From assembly GCF_040566695.1 (NCBI RefSeq), contig NZ_JBEXAE010000001.1, positions 372,001 through 436,000 on the forward strand: DNA of 64,000 bases. The letters run 5' to 3'. Source of the stretch: Sediminicola arcticus (GTDB lineage: Bacteria > Bacteroidota > Bacteroidia > Flavobacteriales > Flavobacteriaceae). Below the pieces are notes generated by a model, which was given only the letters and a program-made list of their open reading frames with translations, had not been told where the DNA came from and did no database searches. Below, piece by piece: positions 50,058 through 58,460 of the stretch. Every line of letters begins with the position of its first letter. Within the stretch, counting starts at the first letter, position 1. The position numbers and the translations under genes are program-made.

Positions 50058-50558
50058 TTATCTAAGGGGGAATCCTTTTGCTGCCTACCAAGGATGTAAT
50101 TCTATTTCTAATCTCCCTGCAGATACCATTGGATCCAGATTAGCAAGACTATCGGCCATTTGAAGCGTTGGCACATTATAGATGGTTATTCCACGTATAT
50201 CTCCCTCATCTCCAAAAGGACCTGAGATATCTGCATATCCCAATTCGTACATTCTACCTAAATGGTTCAAATATAATTTCTGCAAAATGTCTGCCTCCTT
50301 TTCACTTTGGCCCCTATTGGGTCCAGTCTTTAAAAACGCAATAAAGTATTGCTGCATCAATATGGTATCCTTGGATTTTTCGTCTATATTATCAAAGATT
50401 TAAAATCCCTTAGCCTCCAATTCCATTTTAATTTGGGACATAGTTGGTTTACCTGTGCCGATTTCATTTTTCACTGGGAACGAGGGTTTATTCCGGTCTT
50501 TACAAGAAACCACAAACACCATTAAGAACAATACTACCCATAGTTTTAGTGTTGCCAT
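50058..50558 (-). pseudogene. YciI-domain lipoprotein gene with two in-frame nonsense codons
   Basis: The same frame reads through as a complete lipoprotein: MATLKLWVVLFLMVFVVSC (lipobox Cys 19), a linker, then a YCII-related domain (YFIAFLKTGPNRGQ, ELGYADISGPFGDEGDIRG, NVPTLQMADSLA, AGRLEIELHPW). It is broken by TAA at codon 53 (50402-50400, after MELEAKGF) and TAG at codon 158 (50087-50085, after LHPW), after which AAKGFPLR leads to a natural TAA. The full length is exactly 167 codons. Related flavobacterial lipoproteins have Gln and Trp at these places (recalled, not searched), consistent with CAA-to-TAA and TGG-to-TAG changes. A truncated product from the TTG at 50360 or the ATG at 50357 could still be made. 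It overlaps the CYTH gene by 13 bases. Confidence 0.85.
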
Positions 50559-51019
50559 TTTTTATATGGATTTTTGCTCAATTGTGCATTGTAATATTTG
50601 GACTGCCCTGTAACCTCAACCCCTAACCAAGAAGGTCTTTCAAAACTTTCATCCTCATGTTTCAATTCAATCTCTGCCACTATTAGTCCTTCATTTTCGC
50701 CAAAAAACTCGTCCACTTCCCAAAGATGCTCTCCTACTCGTATCTCATACCTCATTTTATCAATTGACCCAGGCTCTGCCAATTTAAATAAGGCTTCCGC
50801 CTCGTTAACTGGAATTTGTCTTTCCCATTCGAAACGGGTGGTGCCTTTTTCATTACCATTCCCTTTAATGGTTAAAAAACCTTGGTCTCCTTTGATTCTT
50901 ATCCTGACGGTACGAAAAGGATCGGTATTTAAAAACCCCTGTACAATTCTATTATTCTTTTGAGACTCCTTTTTGTAATCAACTGAGACCACTAAATATT
51001 TACGTTCTATTTCTATCAT
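50546..51019 (-). CDS. CYTH-domain (triphosphate tunnel) protein
   Basis: 157-residue cytoplasmic protein of the CYTH superfamily. The diagnostic start is MIEIERKYLV, the EXEXK strand that binds triphosphate; further basic and acidic strands are RTVRIRIKGDQGFLTIKG, RFEWERQIPV and WEVDEFFGENEGLIVAEIEL. The family includes adenylate cyclases, thiamine triphosphatases and inorganic triphosphatases; this short bacterial type is most often an inorganic or thiamine triphosphatase (inference). It starts 17 bases after the Rossmann protein gene on the minus strand. Confidence 0.85.
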   Translation of the reverse strand: MIEIERKYLVVSVDYKKESQKNNRIVQGFLNTDPFRTVRIRIKGDQGFLTIKGNGNEKGTTRFEWERQIPVNEAEALFKLAEPGSIDKMRYEIRVGEHLWEVDEFFGENEGLIVAEIELKHEDESFERPSWLGVEVTGQSKYYNAQLSKNPYKKWQH

Positions 51020-51036
51020 GCATACTATCTAAACTA

Positions 51037-51705
51037 CTATTTACCAGCTATCTTTTGGATCCCGTCTGATTCAATTCTAATTGTATCATGATCATGGTTG
51101 GCCAACCAGACCATGGCTTTGGCAATGTTCTTTGGCGCTATAGATCGGTACTTTTGCAATGGACCTACTAGTAATAGGTTGAACAGTCCAAACAATTGTT
51201 TAAAAACCCATTCCCCAACCCTTTTTTCCTCTCTTTTGCCTCCTATTAGGGAAGGCTGCAAAATGTGTGCTTTAGGAATAGTACACTTCAACACATCCTC
51301 TTCCATTTCGCCTTTTATACGATTATAAAAAATCCCACTATTTGCATTAGCCCCAAGGGCAGAAATCACGATAAATGTAGGGATACTATTTTGTTTACAA
51401 AGTTTTGCTGCACTAAGAGGAATCCCATAATCGATCTTCTTATAAGTCTCTTTATTTGGAGTCTTGGCTTTCGTTGTTCCAATACAACAAAAAACCTCAT
51501 CTGCCTTAAATTTTTCGGAATGTGCTTCCAATGTAAGGAGGTCTATTAAATTTTCTTCCAACTTAGGATGTGTAAAACCTATAGTGGATCTTGAAAAAAT
51601 AATTACCTTTTTATAGTAATTCATACCTAGGAGGATATTGAGTAAAAATCCTCCGGTTAAACCTGTAGCGCCCAAAATTATAGCTGTTTTATCCTTTGTT
51701 TCCAT
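51037..51705 (-). CDS. NAD(P)-binding Rossmann protein (HTATIP2-like)
   Basis: 222-residue atypical SDR-type protein. The cofactor motif is LGATGLTGGFLLNILL (residues 10-25). FCCIGTTKAKTPNKETYKKIDY and FIVISALGANANSGIFYNRIKGEME match the HTATIP2/TIP30-like family, with the Tyr-x3-Lys pair in FYNRIKG. HILQPSLIGGKREEKR is the C-terminal conserved region. The reaction is unknown. It is probably cotranscribed with the CYTH gene 17 bases downstream. Confidence 0.82.
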   Translation of the reverse strand: METKDKTAIILGATGLTGGFLLNILLGMNYYKKVIIFSRSTIGFTHPKLEENLIDLLTLEAHSEKFKADEVFCCIGTTKAKTPNKETYKKIDYGIPLSAAKLCKQNSIPTFIVISALGANANSGIFYNRIKGEMEEDVLKCTIPKAHILQPSLIGGKREEKRVGEWVFKQLFGLFNLLLVGPLQKYRSIAPKNIAKAMVWLANHDHDTIRIESDGIQKIAGK

Positions 51706-51810
51706 CTAGATAAATATAGCTTAATTATCAACTACTTTAAGAATAATAAGGTCTTCAAATGGTATTTCCCGTTTTTAAAAGCATCTAAAAAATACAATCA
51801 TATTCCTTAT

Positions 51811-51839
51811 TTTGCCGCTTATATAAGGTGCTATATTTG
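51811..51839 (+). promoter_or_regulatory. Bacteroidota-type promoter (TTTG / TATATTTG)
   Basis: TTTG at 51811-51814 is followed after a 17-base spacer by TATATTTG at 51832-51839. This is the best-formed promoter in the window. It lies 165 bases ahead of the aminotransferase ATG and 55 bases ahead of a tiny open frame. Confidence 0.6.
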
Positions 51840-51894
51840 CAAAATAGCCCCCTTTTTTAGGGGTTTAAATTTCATATTGATAATTTATTGCCCT

Positions 51895-51984
51895 ATGAAA
51901 ATATTAATATTATATTTTAATTGTCTGATTTTTATGATATTGGCATTGGATTTTATTCGGTTTGATGTTAAATTAGAAAAATAG
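51895..51984 (+). CDS. Possible 29-residue hydrophobic peptide
   Basis: A short frame starts at ATG 51895 and ends at TAG 51982-51984. It encodes one hydrophobic segment (ILILYFNCLIFMILALDFI) with a charged tail (VKLEK). It sits between the promoter at 51811-51839 and the aminotransferase gene, 20 bases ahead of that start. It could be a leader or small membrane peptide, or chance; no family is recognised. Confidence 0.3.
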   Translation: MKILILYFNCLIFMILALDFIRFDVKLEK

Positions 51985-52003
51985 ATAACTTAAAGTGTAT
52001 ATC

Positions 52004-53197
52004 ATGGAAGCAAAAAAAATAAACCGTAGAAAATGGCTGCAAACAGGCTTACTTACCGCTGGTGGAATTACCCTATTTCCTCATATTGGATTTGCAGAAA
52101 CCGCAAAAACTAAGCTAACACTTGATGCGAAAGGCAATATCCTTTATAGTCCATTTTTCAAAGAATATATAGCCACTGATTTTGCTGATGAAGATGCTTT
52201 ATTGGCTAAATTAAATGCCAATGAAAATCCCTATGGGCCCGCACCAAAAGCCATAGAAGCTTTGAAAAACGTAGCCAATAAAGGAAATAGATATGCATGG
52301 AAAGAGCTATTTCAATTAATGGACAAGATTGCATTAAAAGAAGGAGTGGAAACAAAGAATATAATGATGGGCCCTGGTTCATCAGATCTTTTGGAGAAAA
52401 TCGCTATGGTACTGTTTATGAATGGAGGCAATGTCGTTTCTGCTGACCCCTCCTATATGTCCCTTATCAAGGTTGCAGAAGCCACTGGCGCAAGCTGGAA
52501 AGCTGTTCCATTAAAAAAAGACTGGTCTCACGATCTAAAAGCTATGGAAGCTGCTATTGACAGAGACACTAAATTAGTCTACATCTGTAATCCTAACAAT
52601 CCCACGGGAAGTATAACCGATACGAAAGAATTATTAGATTTCTGCTCAAGAGTTTCGGAAAAAGTGCCCGTTTTTGTGGATGAAGCATATCTAGATTTTT
52701 TAGAGGATGGTGCCAAACAGAGTATGGTTTCCCTTGTTAATGAAGGAAAGGATGTAATCATTGCACGAACATTTTCAAAAATTTACGGAATGGCCGGACT
52801 CCGTGTAGGCTATATCCTAGCCCAAGAGAATACTTTAGAAAAAATACAGCAAATTACAAGGGGTGGTATGGGTATAGCCTATACATCTATTTATGCTGCC
52901 ATGGCAAGTATTGATGATACAGCGTTCCAAGACATGTCCAGGATCAAAAATGCAGCGGCTCGTGAATATGTATACAGTAGCTTGGATAAGCTAGGATATG
53001 AATATGTTCCGTCTTCTACCAGTTTTATAATTTTCCCAATTGAAATGGATGGAAAACTATTCTTGGAAAAAATGTTGGAGAAAAAGGTTGGTGTACGTGC
53101 ATTTGATTTTATGGGCAAAAACTGGTGCAGGGTTAGTATGGGCACCATGGAAGAAATGAGAATTTTTTCAGCAGCCATAACTGATGTTCTTGCCTAA
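52004..53197 (+). CDS. Tat-exported HisC-like aminotransferase
   Basis: PLP-dependent class I/II aminotransferase of 397 residues, related to histidinol-phosphate aminotransferase, but with a twin-arginine signal: INRRKWLQTGLLTAGGITL followed by cleavage near IGFA. The catalytic domain starts KLNANENPYGPAPKAIEAL. PLP-site motifs are NPNNPTGSITD, VFVDEAYLDFL and the Schiff-base lysine in ARTFSKIYGMAGLRVGYIL (about residue 260). The Tat signal implies that the folded, PLP-loaded enzyme is exported to the periplasm. The substrate is unknown; it is not part of a his operon here. The ATG at 52004 is preferred over a GTG at 51995. The downstream membrane protein gene begins 1 base later. Confidence 0.88.
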   Translation: MEAKKINRRKWLQTGLLTAGGITLFPHIGFAETAKTKLTLDAKGNILYSPFFKEYIATDFADEDALLAKLNANENPYGPAPKAIEALKNVANKGNRYAWKELFQLMDKIALKEGVETKNIMMGPGSSDLLEKIAMVLFMNGGNVVSADPSYMSLIKVAEATGASWKAVPLKKDWSHDLKAMEAAIDRDTKLVYICNPNNPTGSITDTKELLDFCSRVSEKVPVFVDEAYLDFLEDGAKQSMVSLVNEGKDVIIARTFSKIYGMAGLRVGYILAQENTLEKIQQITRGGMGIAYTSIYAAMASIDDTAFQDMSRIKNAAAREYVYSSLDKLGYEYVPSSTSFIIFPIEMDGKLFLEKMLEKKVGVRAFDFMGKNWCRVSMGTMEEMRIFSAAITDVLA

Positions 53198-53198
53198 C

Positions 53199-54341
53199 AT
53201 GGATATCAATTTACAAAAAACGCTTGTTTTCATAAGTTTTATAGGGATTGGATTATTGTTGAAGGTTAAATTTAATTCCAAGGAAGAGTTAAACGGTCTT
53301 AAAAAAATAATTCTAAATTTGGCATTGCCAGCCACTATTTTTATCGCCCTAATGAGTGTTGAAATAGAAGGAAAGATGATTCTTTTACCTCTTTTGGCGT
53401 TGGCCCTAAATATTTTTCTCTTTTATGGATTTCCTTATCTACTTCCATTTACGGGTGTTATAAAAGATACAGCGGAATATCGCACGGCGCGCTTGTTGAT
53501 ACCCTCGTTGGCTCCTGGACTATCTTGCTTCCCTTTTGTTATGGAATATTTAGGAGAGGACTACTTGGCAAAAGCTGCAATCGCAGATTTGGGCAACAAA
53601 ATTTTTGTACTATTGATACTCTATATGGTAGCCATGAAATGGTATTACCATAAAAGGAATACCACAGCTATTGAAAAAGGTACAAAAATAAAATCGTTGG
53701 TAATGACCATGATTTCCGAGCCCGTGAACATTTTTATTACAATAGCCTTACTCTTAGTGTTCCTTGGAATTTCTTTTGAGTCGTTACCTTTTTTCCTGAG
53801 TGAAACCCTTAGCCGTTTAAGTTTTATAATGACTCCTTTAGTGCTTTTATTTATTGGTCTGGCTGTACATATAAAAAAGAAACAATTTTCAAAACTGATT
53901 TCCTTGATGCTCCTACGAGCGGGTGTAGTTGCACTGTTTTGCGGTATGATTGCCTCAATTGCCAAAATAACACCTTCAAATGATCTCCTGCTATTACTAA
54001 GTTTTGGACTAAGTGCTTGTAGTTTTTGGCCTTTTGCCCATATATCAGCAGTGGATAGTCTAGAAAAGAAAATAGCCATCGGAAAGAAAACCTTCAATCC
54101 CAACTTCGGTATAAATATACTGGCGCTATCCTTCCCTTTTTCCACAATTATTATTTTGGTTATTCTTTCCAGCGGAAATACCTTCGCTTCAATTGGTGCT
54201 ATTTTTTTGTTGGGTATTGGATTACTGTTTTTTGGCTTTGCCCCGTTTCTTTATAAAATAGCTCGTATCACAAGAAGACGTGCCATTAAAGAAAAAATTG
54301 AATGGATTCAGTATAAGACGGCTAAATCTGAATCGGTTTAA
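53199..54341 (+). CDS. AEC-like permease / membrane protein
   Basis: 380-residue integral membrane protein with about ten predicted helices (e.g. TLVFISFIGIGLLLKV, ILNLALPATIFIALM, SFGLSACSFWPFAHI). The AEC/malate-permease-like pattern of two sets of five helices, with LALPATIFIAL in helix 2, is suggestive but not diagnostic. A positively charged C terminus follows (ITRRRAIKEKIEW). It starts 1 base after the aminotransferase stop (an in-frame ATG at 53184 would overlap that gene), so they are probably coexpressed. It may carry a product or substrate of that enzyme across the membrane. Confidence 0.65.
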   Translation: MDINLQKTLVFISFIGIGLLLKVKFNSKEELNGLKKIILNLALPATIFIALMSVEIEGKMILLPLLALALNIFLFYGFPYLLPFTGVIKDTAEYRTARLLIPSLAPGLSCFPFVMEYLGEDYLAKAAIADLGNKIFVLLILYMVAMKWYYHKRNTTAIEKGTKIKSLVMTMISEPVNIFITIALLLVFLGISFESLPFFLSETLSRLSFIMTPLVLLFIGLAVHIKKKQFSKLISLMLLRAGVVALFCGMIASIAKITPSNDLLLLLSFGLSACSFWPFAHISAVDSLEKKIAIGKKTFNPNFGINILALSFPFSTIIILVILSSGNTFASIGAIFLLGIGLLFFGFAPFLYKIARITRRRAIKEKIEWIQYKTAKSESV

Positions 54342-54462
54342 CAAAGCACCTTGTTTAGATAAAGAATTATAGTGTTTATTGATATGCGTTACAACCATAG
54401 CAACGGTTCATTGCCGTTCTATACTTTGTCCCTATCCAAAATATATAGCTTAATTTTATGCC

Positions 54463-55560
54463 ATGACCTATGATTTTCCTTTGCGCAAAATAATCCATAT
54501 AGATATGGATGCCTTCTATGCTTCTGTGGAACAATTAGACAATCCGGAACTAAAAGGCAAGCCGTTGGCCGTAGGAGGGGGAGAAACAAGGGGCGTTGTC
54601 GCCGCTGCAAGTTATGAGGCCAGAAAATATGGAGTTCGGAGTGCAATGAGCGGCTATCTTGCCAAAAAAAATTGTCCTGAGCTTATCTTCGTAAAACCAC
54701 GATTTGCTAGATACAAAGAGATCTCTAGTAAAATTAGAAATATCTTTTTGGACTATACAGATCTTGTGGAACCATTATCCTTGGATGAGGCATATTTGGA
54801 CGTTACGGTCAATAAAAAAGGAAATCCCTCAGCTACCCTAATTGCCCAAGAAATTAGACAACGCATCTATGAAGAATTGAAGCTGTCTGCTTCGGCTGGT
54901 ATTTCCATCAATAAATTTATTGCCAAAGTAGCAAGTGATATTAACAAACCAAACGGGCAAAAAACAGTCAATCCAGAAGAGGTAATGTCCTTTTTAGAAA
55001 ACCTAGAAATTAGAAAATTCTATGGGGTAGGAAAGGTAACCGCTGATAAAATGTATAGACTAGGCATTTTTACGGGCTTGGACCTCAAAGGAAAATCTTT
55101 ACCTTTTTTAGAAGAACATTTTGGGAAGGGCGGTACCTTTTACTATAATGTAGTTCGTGGGATACATCTAAGTCCTGTTAAACCCAATAGAATACCTAAG
55201 TCCGTTGGAGCGGAACGTACCTTTGATGAAAATTTAAGTAGTGAAATCTTTATGCTGGAGCGTTTAGACAGTATTGCTTTTGAACTAGAGAAAAGACTGA
55301 AAAAATCAAATATTGCCGGGAAAACGGTTACTTTAAAAATCAAGTTTAGCGATTTCTCTTTACAAACAAGAAGCAAAACCCTTCCCTTTTTTGTGGCGGA
55401 CCAATCGCTTATATTAGAAACTACAAAAGAACTACTATATCAGGAAAAATTAGAAAACTCTGTTAGACTCTTGGGAATTTCGCTCTCAAATTTAAATACG
55501 GAGAAAAAGGAAAAATTACAGGATGAAGTTATTTCTGTTCAACTTCAATTCGACTTTTAA
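54463..55560 (+). CDS. dinB: DNA polymerase IV
   Basis: Y-family translesion polymerase of 365 residues. Catalytic metal ligands are in IHIDMDAFYASVEQLDN (about residue 12) and SLDEAYLDV (about 107). The thumb/HhH region is FYGVGKVTADKMYRLGIFTG, and the little-finger domain is LERLDSIAFELEKRLKK. The C-terminal QLQFDF is a candidate beta-clamp-binding motif. No LexA-like operator is visible upstream. It is the only gene in its transcript. Confidence 0.94.
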   Translation: MTYDFPLRKIIHIDMDAFYASVEQLDNPELKGKPLAVGGGETRGVVAAASYEARKYGVRSAMSGYLAKKNCPELIFVKPRFARYKEISSKIRNIFLDYTDLVEPLSLDEAYLDVTVNKKGNPSATLIAQEIRQRIYEELKLSASAGISINKFIAKVASDINKPNGQKTVNPEEVMSFLENLEIRKFYGVGKVTADKMYRLGIFTGLDLKGKSLPFLEEHFGKGGTFYYNVVRGIHLSPVKPNRIPKSVGAERTFDENLSSEIFMLERLDSIAFELEKRLKKSNIAGKTVTLKIKFSDFSLQTRSKTLPFFVADQSLILETTKELLYQEKLENSVRLLGISLSNLNTEKKEKLQDEVISVQLQFDF

Positions 55561-55863
55561 ATATCATCCCAAGACAAATAAACGTGCTAAAACCTTCAGT
55601 AACCATTTAGACAATCCCGCTAATAACAACTGTTCCAAGATATTTATGGAAATTCTGTTGAATATTTAAGTGCCTTAATGGACTGAATATCTTCATTCAT
55701 TAAACAGATTTGTTAATCAGTCCACAAAATTTCCAAATCATCCAAACTTTTTCTAATTTTGAATTAATATTGTCTAGATTAATGTTTTATTTCCTTAGTA
55801 TTTTACTAATGGCATAAAAAATTGTGTAGATGTAATAGATGCTATCAGGTTAATAATTTACTA
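55561..55863. other. Intergenic region between dinB and the PAS gene
   Basis: About 300 AT-rich bases without a coding remnant or RNA gene that I recognise. TAATTTTG at 55754-55761 is a possible -7 box about 100 bases before the PAS gene; its -33 side is unclear. Confidence 0.4.
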
Positions 55864-56376
55864 ATGAAACATTACGAAAAAGCGATATCTAAATTTTACA
55901 ATTCACTTCAGCTCAATCCTATCCCCTTACTTTCTTTAGATTTTTCATTGCCAAACTTTGGTAATTTCTGTAAATACCAAAATGACATTGATATACTAGA
56001 TGCCATTGCGATAAAAAACCATTGGACACTTCAACCCAAGTTTAAACACGAACTTCAGGAAAAGGAACAAATTATTGTGGTTACAGATGCTACCCTTAAA
56101 ATTGTGCATGCTACCAAAAATATTTTTGACATGAACGGCTATACTTTAAGCGAAGTCATTGGAAAAAAACCAAAGATGTTCCAAGGTGAGGGTACAGACA
56201 AAAATACCATAGCAACCATATCCAAAGCTGTGAAAAACCAATTGCCTTTTGAAGCTAGGGTATTAAATTACAGAAAAGACGGAAGCGAATATTGGTGCGA
56301 TATCAAAGCACAGCCACTTTATGACCAAAAGGGGAGTGTGGTCAACTTCATAGCCTATGAGCGGGAAGTTGCGTAA
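55864..56376 (+). CDS. LOV-like PAS-domain protein without the photoactive cysteine
   Basis: 170-residue stand-alone PAS protein. An N-terminal helical cap of about 75 residues (MKHYEKAISKFYNSLQLNP) precedes the PAS domain (IIVVTDATLKIVHATKNIF, NGYTLSEVIGKKPKMFQGE, NYRKDGSEYWCDIKAQPL, FIAYEREV). The strand-helix segment is closest to LOV domains, but the flavin-binding cysteine of the GxNCRFLQ motif is replaced by Pro-Lys-Met (GKKPKMFQG), so a classic LOV photocycle is not expected. It may sense another ligand or act as a protein-interaction module. No kinase or output domain is present. The start is the ATG at 55864. Confidence 0.8.
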   Translation: MKHYEKAISKFYNSLQLNPIPLLSLDFSLPNFGNFCKYQNDIDILDAIAIKNHWTLQPKFKHELQEKEQIIVVTDATLKIVHATKNIFDMNGYTLSEVIGKKPKMFQGEGTDKNTIATISKAVKNQLPFEARVLNYRKDGSEYWCDIKAQPLYDQKGSVVNFIAYEREVA

Positions 56377-56393
56377 TACAAAATACATTAAAA

Positions 56394-56432
56394 AATAAAC
56401 CCCCAACCATTATACATAGTTGGGGGTTTATT
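56394..56432. terminator. Bidirectional rho-independent terminator
   Basis: AATAAACCCCCAAC (56394-56407) pairs with GTTGGGGGTTTATT (56419-56432), a perfect 14-base stem with an 11-base loop. It serves the plus-strand PAS gene and the minus-strand pyk gene. Confidence 0.88.
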
Positions 56433-56449
56433 ATGTTTGATAGTTATGC

Positions 56450-57886
56450 TTAAAGTGCCTCTATCTCTGTAACTCTTAAGGTATTTACCATTCCTTTATC
56501 CTTAATAGGCATGGCTGCTAAACTAATTAGCATGTCTCCTGGTTCTAAGAAGCCCTTTTCAACAGCGAGTCTATTTACATCCTCAATAGTTTCATCTGTA
56601 GAAACGTATTTGTCATAATAAAAAGCCTTAACACCCCATAAGAGGTTTAATTGTGTTAAAATTCTTTTGTTGGAAGTAAAGACTAAAATATGAGCACTAG
56701 GCCTCCACGCCGATATTTGAAAGGCAGTATACCCACTATTTGTCAAAGTTGATATCGCTTTAGCCTTGATCTCGTTTGCCATTAGGGAGGCATGATAACA
56801 AATGGACTTAGTTATGTATCTCTTAGTACGAATCTGTGGTGGATCCTGGGGAACCTTAATAAGATTGGATCCCTCAACACTTTTCAAGATACTGGTCATT
56901 TTTTCTATCACCTGTACCGGATAATTACCAACAGAAGTCTCTCCCGATAGCATAACGGCATCGGCGCCATCCATAACTGAATTGGCAACATCGTTTACTT
57001 CTGCCCTTGTAGGAGTTAAACTAGTGATCATCGTCTCCATCATTTGAGTAGCAATAATTACAGGAATCCTTGCTTTTTTAGCTTTAAGAACTAATTGTTT
57101 TTGTATCAAAGGAACTTCATGTGCAGGAACTTCCACACCTAGATCTCCCCTTGCAACCATTAACCCATCACAATATGCAACGATTTTGTCTATATTTTCT
57201 ACAGCCTCAGGCTTTTCTATTTTTGCGATGATAGGGATTTTAACATCGGAATGTTCCGCTATCAAATTTTGAAGATCTATCAAATCTTGGCTAAAACGAA
57301 CAAATGAAAGTGCAATCCAATCCACTTTTTCCTTTATGGCAAAAATGGCGTCCTTAATGTCCTTTTCTGTCAAGGCGGGTAAGGAAATATTCGTGTTCGG
57401 CAGGTTAACCCCTTTCTTCGATTTTAAAGGTCCACCTTGGATAACTTTGGCGCGAACCTCATCTTTTTTATTCGTCGTCATCACTTCAAACATCAACTTT
57501 CCGTCATCCAGCAGGATGAGCTCTCCCGGATTTACATCTTGAGGAAAAGTGCTGTAGTTCATGTATACCCTTTCGGCATTCCCTTCAAAAGGCTTCCCGG
57601 TCACAAAGGTTATCTCATCTCCTGGAGATACTACAACTTCACCAGCCATTACACCAACCCTAAGTTTTGGACCTTGTAAATCTCCTAAAATAGAAGTATT
57701 GGTACCCATCTCCTCGTTTAGTTCACGGATCATTTTTATACGTTCCGAAACATCTTTATAATCAGCATGTGAAAAGTTAATCCTAAAGACGTCTACTCCA
57801 GCTTCGATCATTTGTCGGAGCACCTCTTTCTTACTAGTTGCAGGCCCTAGAGTAGCGACTATTTTTGTCTTTTTATTGCTTGGCAT
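56450..57886 (-). CDS. pyk: Pyruvate kinase
   Basis: Final glycolytic step: phosphoenolpyruvate plus ADP to pyruvate plus ATP. The product has 478 residues. The N-terminal KTKIVATLGPATSKKE and FRINFSHADYKD (active-site Arg and Asn) open the barrel. The PK signature region is IPIIAKIEKPEAVENID with the catalytic Lys, followed by MVARGDLGVEVPAHEVPLIQK and ATQMMETMI. The regulatory C domain follows; FTSNKRILTQLNLLWGVKAFYY matches it. It lies 3 bases downstream of the IPExxxVDY gene, a typical flavobacterial order. Confidence 0.95.
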   Translation of the reverse strand: MPSNKKTKIVATLGPATSKKEVLRQMIEAGVDVFRINFSHADYKDVSERIKMIRELNEEMGTNTSILGDLQGPKLRVGVMAGEVVVSPGDEITFVTGKPFEGNAERVYMNYSTFPQDVNPGELILLDDGKLMFEVMTTNKKDEVRAKVIQGGPLKSKKGVNLPNTNISLPALTEKDIKDAIFAIKEKVDWIALSFVRFSQDLIDLQNLIAEHSDVKIPIIAKIEKPEAVENIDKIVAYCDGLMVARGDLGVEVPAHEVPLIQKQLVLKAKKARIPVIIATQMMETMITSLTPTRAEVNDVANSVMDGADAVMLSGETSVGNYPVQVIEKMTSILKSVEGSNLIKVPQDPPQIRTKRYITKSICYHASLMANEIKAKAISTLTNSGYTAFQISAWRPSAHILVFTSNKRILTQLNLLWGVKAFYYDKYVSTDETIEDVNRLAVEKGFLEPGDMLISLAAMPIKDKGMVNTLRVTEIEAL

Positions 57887-57889
57887 TGT

Positions 57890-58354
57890 TTAAAAAATTA
57901 AGTTGTTTCTTGATTTCAGTTTTTTGTTATCCACGGTATATGCGGTAATTACCTTCGGTATTTTCAATATCCCTTTTACAATAGCTTCGCAAGTACCTAC
58001 CTCATCCATTTCTATCTTTAAGAAGTAATCCACGTCCTTACGCTCGGGCACTAAGTAATGGGTTCTGTAGGATGGTTCATTCCCAAATAGGCCTTCTCGA
58101 ACTAAATTTTCTTCTTTGATACTATAGTTTGTTATGAGGGTCCAATTGGCATCGTGTACGATATCTTTCCATTCGAATATGGGGAAAGAAATGCTTTTGG
58201 AAATATCCAAGTCGTATTTAGATCTTCTTAATTTTGATTTAAGACCTATGTTAAGGGCATAAACCAAAGCAAAATCTTCCAAACTACTGTGTAATGCGAT
58301 CAATGCATACGAATCCTCAAAAAAGTCTTCGGAAATTTTGTGAATGGCTGCCAT
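57890..58354 (-). CDS. IPExxxVDY-family protein
   Basis: 154-residue protein of unknown function, named after its motif; here the motif reads VPERKDVDYFLKIE at about residue 105. The N-terminal half has SSLEDFALVYALNIGLKSKLRRS, conserved in the family. No signal peptide or membrane segment. It is found upstream of pyk and downstream of rnc in many Bacteroidota, as here, and probably belongs to the pyk transcript. Confidence 0.8.
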   Translation of the reverse strand: MAAIHKISEDFFEDSYALIALHSSLEDFALVYALNIGLKSKLRRSKYDLDISKSISFPIFEWKDIVHDANWTLITNYSIKEENLVREGLFGNEPSYRTHYLVPERKDVDYFLKIEMDEVGTCEAIVKGILKIPKVITAYTVDNKKLKSRNNLIF

Positions 58355-58460
58355 AACTTGTAAGCAAAGCGTAAATATATGATTTATAACGCAAGAAACA
58401 TAACCCAGTAAAATGTTTAAGAGCCTTTAAATCAGCGAAAACGATTGAGTTAGGGTAAAT

